In this document: piece after piece, positions 5,215-6,886 of the stretch | Layout of the letters: each line of letters opens with the position of its first letter | Position numbering within the stretch: position 1 is the stretch's first letter | Assembly (NCBI GenBank): GCA_902766805.1 | Contig: CACXFF010000098.1 | Location: 1-6,886, forward strand | Reading direction: 5' to 3' | DNA: 6,886 nt | Source: an uncultured Coriobacteriaceae bacterium | GTDB lineage: Bacteria; Actinomycetota; Coriobacteriia; Coriobacteriales; Atopobiaceae | Program-made: the position numbers and the translations under genes | The notes under the pieces: model-generated | Told to the model about the DNA's origin: nothing | What the model saw: only the letters and a program-made list of their open reading frames with translations | Databases searched by the model: none

Positions 5215-6477
5215 CTACCTCTGGCTCTCTTGGTCGGCGCCCTGCTGGTTGCGGGCCTTGGTCTGGTCGAGCGAGTGCTCGGAGCTGCCGGTGCCGGCGA
5301 CCGTGCCCACCGTGACGTTCATGTCGGAGACGCTCGTGAGCGGCGCGGGCTCCACCGACAGGTGCTTGGCGAACTTGCCGAGCAGCCAGCTGGCGGCCAT
5401 CGTGAGGCACAGGTAGACGAGCGCGGCCACCACGTAGAGCTCCACCTGCTTGAAGTAGATGCCCACGACCGTCTTGGTGGCGAACATCAGGTCAAAGACG
5501 CCGATGACCGAGAGCACCGACGAGTCCTTGATGTTGACCACGAGCTCGTTGGACAGGGCGGGGATGGCGTTCTTCACGCCCTGAGGGAAGACGACCTTGA
5601 TCATGGCCTGCCACTGCGAGAGGCCGAGCGAACGAGCCGCCTCGTTTTGGCCGGGGTCCACTGCCTCGATGCCGCCGCGCAGGACCTCCATCATGTAGGC
5701 GGTGGAGTTGAGCGAGATGGTCACCAGGCCCGCGATGAAGGTGGACCACACGCCACCGATCTCGGTCACCGACATGCCCGTGTTGCGCAGGATGCCAAAG
5801 CCGGCGAAGTAGATGAGCATGGCCTGGACCATCATCGGGGTGCCGCGCACGACCGTGGAGTAGAGCTTGGCGAATTCGCTGCCGAAGCGCTTGAGGAAGC
5901 GCACGAAGTCGTTGTCGGAGCGATCGATGGTCTGGATGCGCAGGAAGACCAGCAGGATGGCCAAGAAGAAAGCGATGAGGGTGCCGAAGACCGACAGCTC
6001 CACCGTGGTGATCACGCCCTGCCCGATGATGTCGGCCGACTTGTCCAGCATGTAGATGATCGAGCCGAGGAAGTCATTGGGGTTGCGATCCTGCGCCAGA
6101 GCCGTCTGCATCGTAGCGCTGAAGCCCATGATCGCGCGGTCGACGAAAAGCACCAGCGTGACGATGACCACCAGGTAGCTCAGCCAACGGATGATGGGCT
6201 TGACCTGCGGCTTGGTGAAGGGCGAGGTCTCGGCGTAGTTCTTCCAGTGCGTGAGCTTGAAGATCAGCGCGACCGCGCTCAGCGCGAGCCACGCCACGAG
6301 GAACCAGTACATGGCCACTTCGACCGCGTACATGCCGGCCAAGAAGCTCATGGAACTGCGCGGCCGCATCGAGAACCAGATGCCGATGGCGGCTACCAGG
6401 CTCGTGGTCAAGAACACGTAGCGGTGGTCGTCTGTCACGAAGTGGCGCAGGCCTGACAGGCGCTCTTTCACACTCAT
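5215..6477 (-). CDS. Amino-acid ABC transporter permease with extended N-terminal membrane region
   Basis: This 420-residue membrane protein forms the channel of the importer. The conventional HisM/GlnP-type permease domain spans about residues 150-372. It has RGTPMMVQ at 211-218, the EAA loop at about 279-299 (EAARSLGLSQWQ, then AMIKVVFPQ) that contacts the ATPase, and hydrophobic segments near 152-180, 215-231, 242-264, 310-335 and 345-367. Ahead of it about 150 extra residues carry hydrophobic segments near 19-37, 44-74 and 94-113, so the protein is roughly twice the usual 215-240 residues. A polar tail of about 50 residues follows the last membrane segment (Gly/Ser/Gln-rich at the end). 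The start is supported by AAGGAAGG four bases upstream (6482-6489). Only one permease gene is seen, so a homodimer is likely unless a partner lies elsewhere. The extension's role is unknown. Confidence 0.93.
   Translation of the reverse strand: MSVKERLSGLRHFVTDDHRYVFLTTSLVAAIGIWFSMRPRSSMSFLAGMYAVEVAMYWFLVAWLALSAVALIFKLTHWKNYAETSPFTKPQVKPIIRWLSYLVVIVTLVLFVDRAIMGFSATMQTALAQDRNPNDFLGSIIYMLDKSADIIGQGVITTVELSVFGTLIAFFLAILLVFLRIQTIDRSDNDFVRFLKRFGSEFAKLYSTVVRGTPMMVQAMLIYFAGFGILRNTGMSVTEIGGVWSTFIAGLVTISLNSTAYMMEVLRGGIEAVDPGQNEAARSLGLSQWQAMIKVVFPQGVKNAIPALSNELVVNIKDSSVLSVIGVFDLMFATKTVVGIYFKQVELYVVAALVYLCLTMAASWLLGKFAKHLSVEPAPLTSVSDMNVTVGTVAGTGSSEHSLDQTKARNQQGADQESQR
5218..5222 (-). promoter_or_regulatory. 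Ribosome binding site of the ATPase, abutting the permease stop
   Basis: AGAGG on the minus strand lies immediately before the TAG stop codon of the permease and 7 bases before the ATPase ATG. The overlap of signal and upstream gene fixes the ATPase start and suggests translational coupling. Confidence 0.7.
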
Positions 6478-6543
6478 GGGACCTTCCTTACCAGAGAAAG
6501 AACAGGGCAGGCATCAGCGCGACACCCACCCCCTCACGAAGCA

Positions 6544-6572
6544 GCCCAGGGAGAGGACTCCCCTCCCTGGGC
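6544..6572 (-). terminator. Stem-loop between binding-protein gene and permease gene
   Basis: GCCCAGGGAG (6544-6553) pairs perfectly with CTCCCTGGGC (6563-6572) around a 9-base loop. It lies 22 bases after the binding-protein stop codon and 66 bases before the permease start. On the minus strand the sequence after the stem is TGCTTCGTG, with no real U-tract, so it is more likely a partial terminator or a 3' stabiliser of the upstream gene's mRNA. This arrangement is common in importer operons, where the binding protein is needed in excess over the membrane parts. A smaller GGCA/TGCC hairpin (6578-6590) precedes it. Confidence 0.55.
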
Positions 6573-6594
6573 GTATTGGCACGAAATGCCGACC

Positions 6595-6886
6595 TTACTC
6601 GGGCTGGCGGGCGACGGCGTCCTCCCAAATCTTCTGGCGGTCGCTCTCGGTGATGCCGGCGAGGATGTCGTTCATCTTCTTGACGGTGTCGTCCTGGCCC
6701 TTGGAGATGCCGATGTTGACGGGCACGGTCTCGGAGAAGCCCTTGCCCTCTTCGAACACCAGGCCCTTGAGCTCGGGGCGCGAGGAGGTGAGGCTCGCCA
6801 TGTTGCCCACGTCGAAGGTGATGGCGTCGCAGGAGCCGGCCAGCAGGTTGGAGATCTGGTCGGGCACGGTGGGCACGGGGCTCAGG
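6595..6886 (-). CDS. Amino-acid ABC transporter substrate-binding protein (C-terminal part, runs off the window)
   Basis: The frame is open to the window edge and ends with TAA at 6595-6597. About 96 C-terminal residues are visible, so the N-terminal signal sequence and first lobe are outside. The part seen fits the end of a family 3 solute-binding protein: VPDQISNLLAGSCDAITFDVGN resembles the usual 'leaf-through' segment in which a small residue pair and an aspartate precede the return to the second lobe. It is followed by VPVNIGISKGQDDTVKKMNDILAGI, the typical late segment (a permissive, pump-competent amino-acid pattern before the last helices). The protein would capture the amino acid outside the membrane and deliver it to the permease encoded next. 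The GTG at 6874-6876 is an internal valine, not a start, because the frame continues upstream as Leu-Ser-Pro. Ligand identity cannot be told from this part. Confidence 0.85.
   Translation of the reverse strand, partial: LSPVPTVPDQISNLLAGSCDAITFDVGNMASLTSSRPELKGLVFEEGKGFSETVPVNIGISKGQDDTVKKMNDILAGITESDRQKIWEDAVARQPE

Noticed and set aside
4477..6456. 659-codon plus-strand open frame opposite the transporter ATPase and permease
   Set aside because: It is the longest open frame in the window but spans two genes with intact motifs. Its translation is low-complexity Asp/His/Val/Arg-rich sequence, typical of antisense to high-GC coding DNA.
6874..6876. GTG as a start codon for a 93-codon protein at the window edge
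   Set aside because: The frame stays open to the edge upstream, and the protein matches the C-terminal lobe of a solute-binding protein, so the GTG is an internal valine.

Overview
The window looks like a stretch of a high-GC bacterial chromosome (roughly 60% GC or more by eye). All supported genes lie on the minus strand. Gene content and style best suggest an anaerobic actinobacterium of the Coriobacteriia type (Collinsella, Olsenella or Atopobium relatives): high GC combined with a Firmicutes-like glgC-glgD-glgA cluster. That placement is an inference from the proteins and composition, not a database match.

Read in the direction of transcription, from high to low coordinates, there are two blocks. 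The first, 6886 down to 4458, is a polar amino-acid ABC transporter: the C-terminal end of a substrate-binding protein (cut by the window edge), a hairpin-containing spacer, a large permease with an extra membrane region at its N-terminus, and an ATPase that starts 4 bases after the permease stop. This gives a complete importer apart from the missing N-terminal part of the binding protein.

The second block, 4046 down to 205, is glycogen synthesis: glgC (ADP-glucose pyrophosphorylase, catalytic subunit), glgD (a homologue lacking the catalytic motifs, probably a regulatory partner) and glgA (glycogen synthase). glgC and glgD are separated by 2 bases, and the glgD ribosome binding site lies in the last codons of glgC. 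glgA follows after a 111-base spacer with a strong stem-loop, and the block ends at a good intrinsic terminator (135-167). GlgC and GlgD would make ADP-glucose from glucose-1-phosphate and ATP, and GlgA would add it to glycogen. Branching enzyme and phosphorylase genes are not in this window.

The non-coding parts hold the less ordinary material. Between the two blocks (4047-4457) there is a 22-bp tandem repeat, two strong palindromes and four same-strand copies of a GGGGAC(G/A)G-type motif. Downstream of the glgA terminator (1-134) there is a cluster of CAGGCAC repeats. I found no RNA gene, CRISPR array, insertion sequence or phage gene, and no clear evidence of a new biological system; the genes are conventional apart from the permease architecture.
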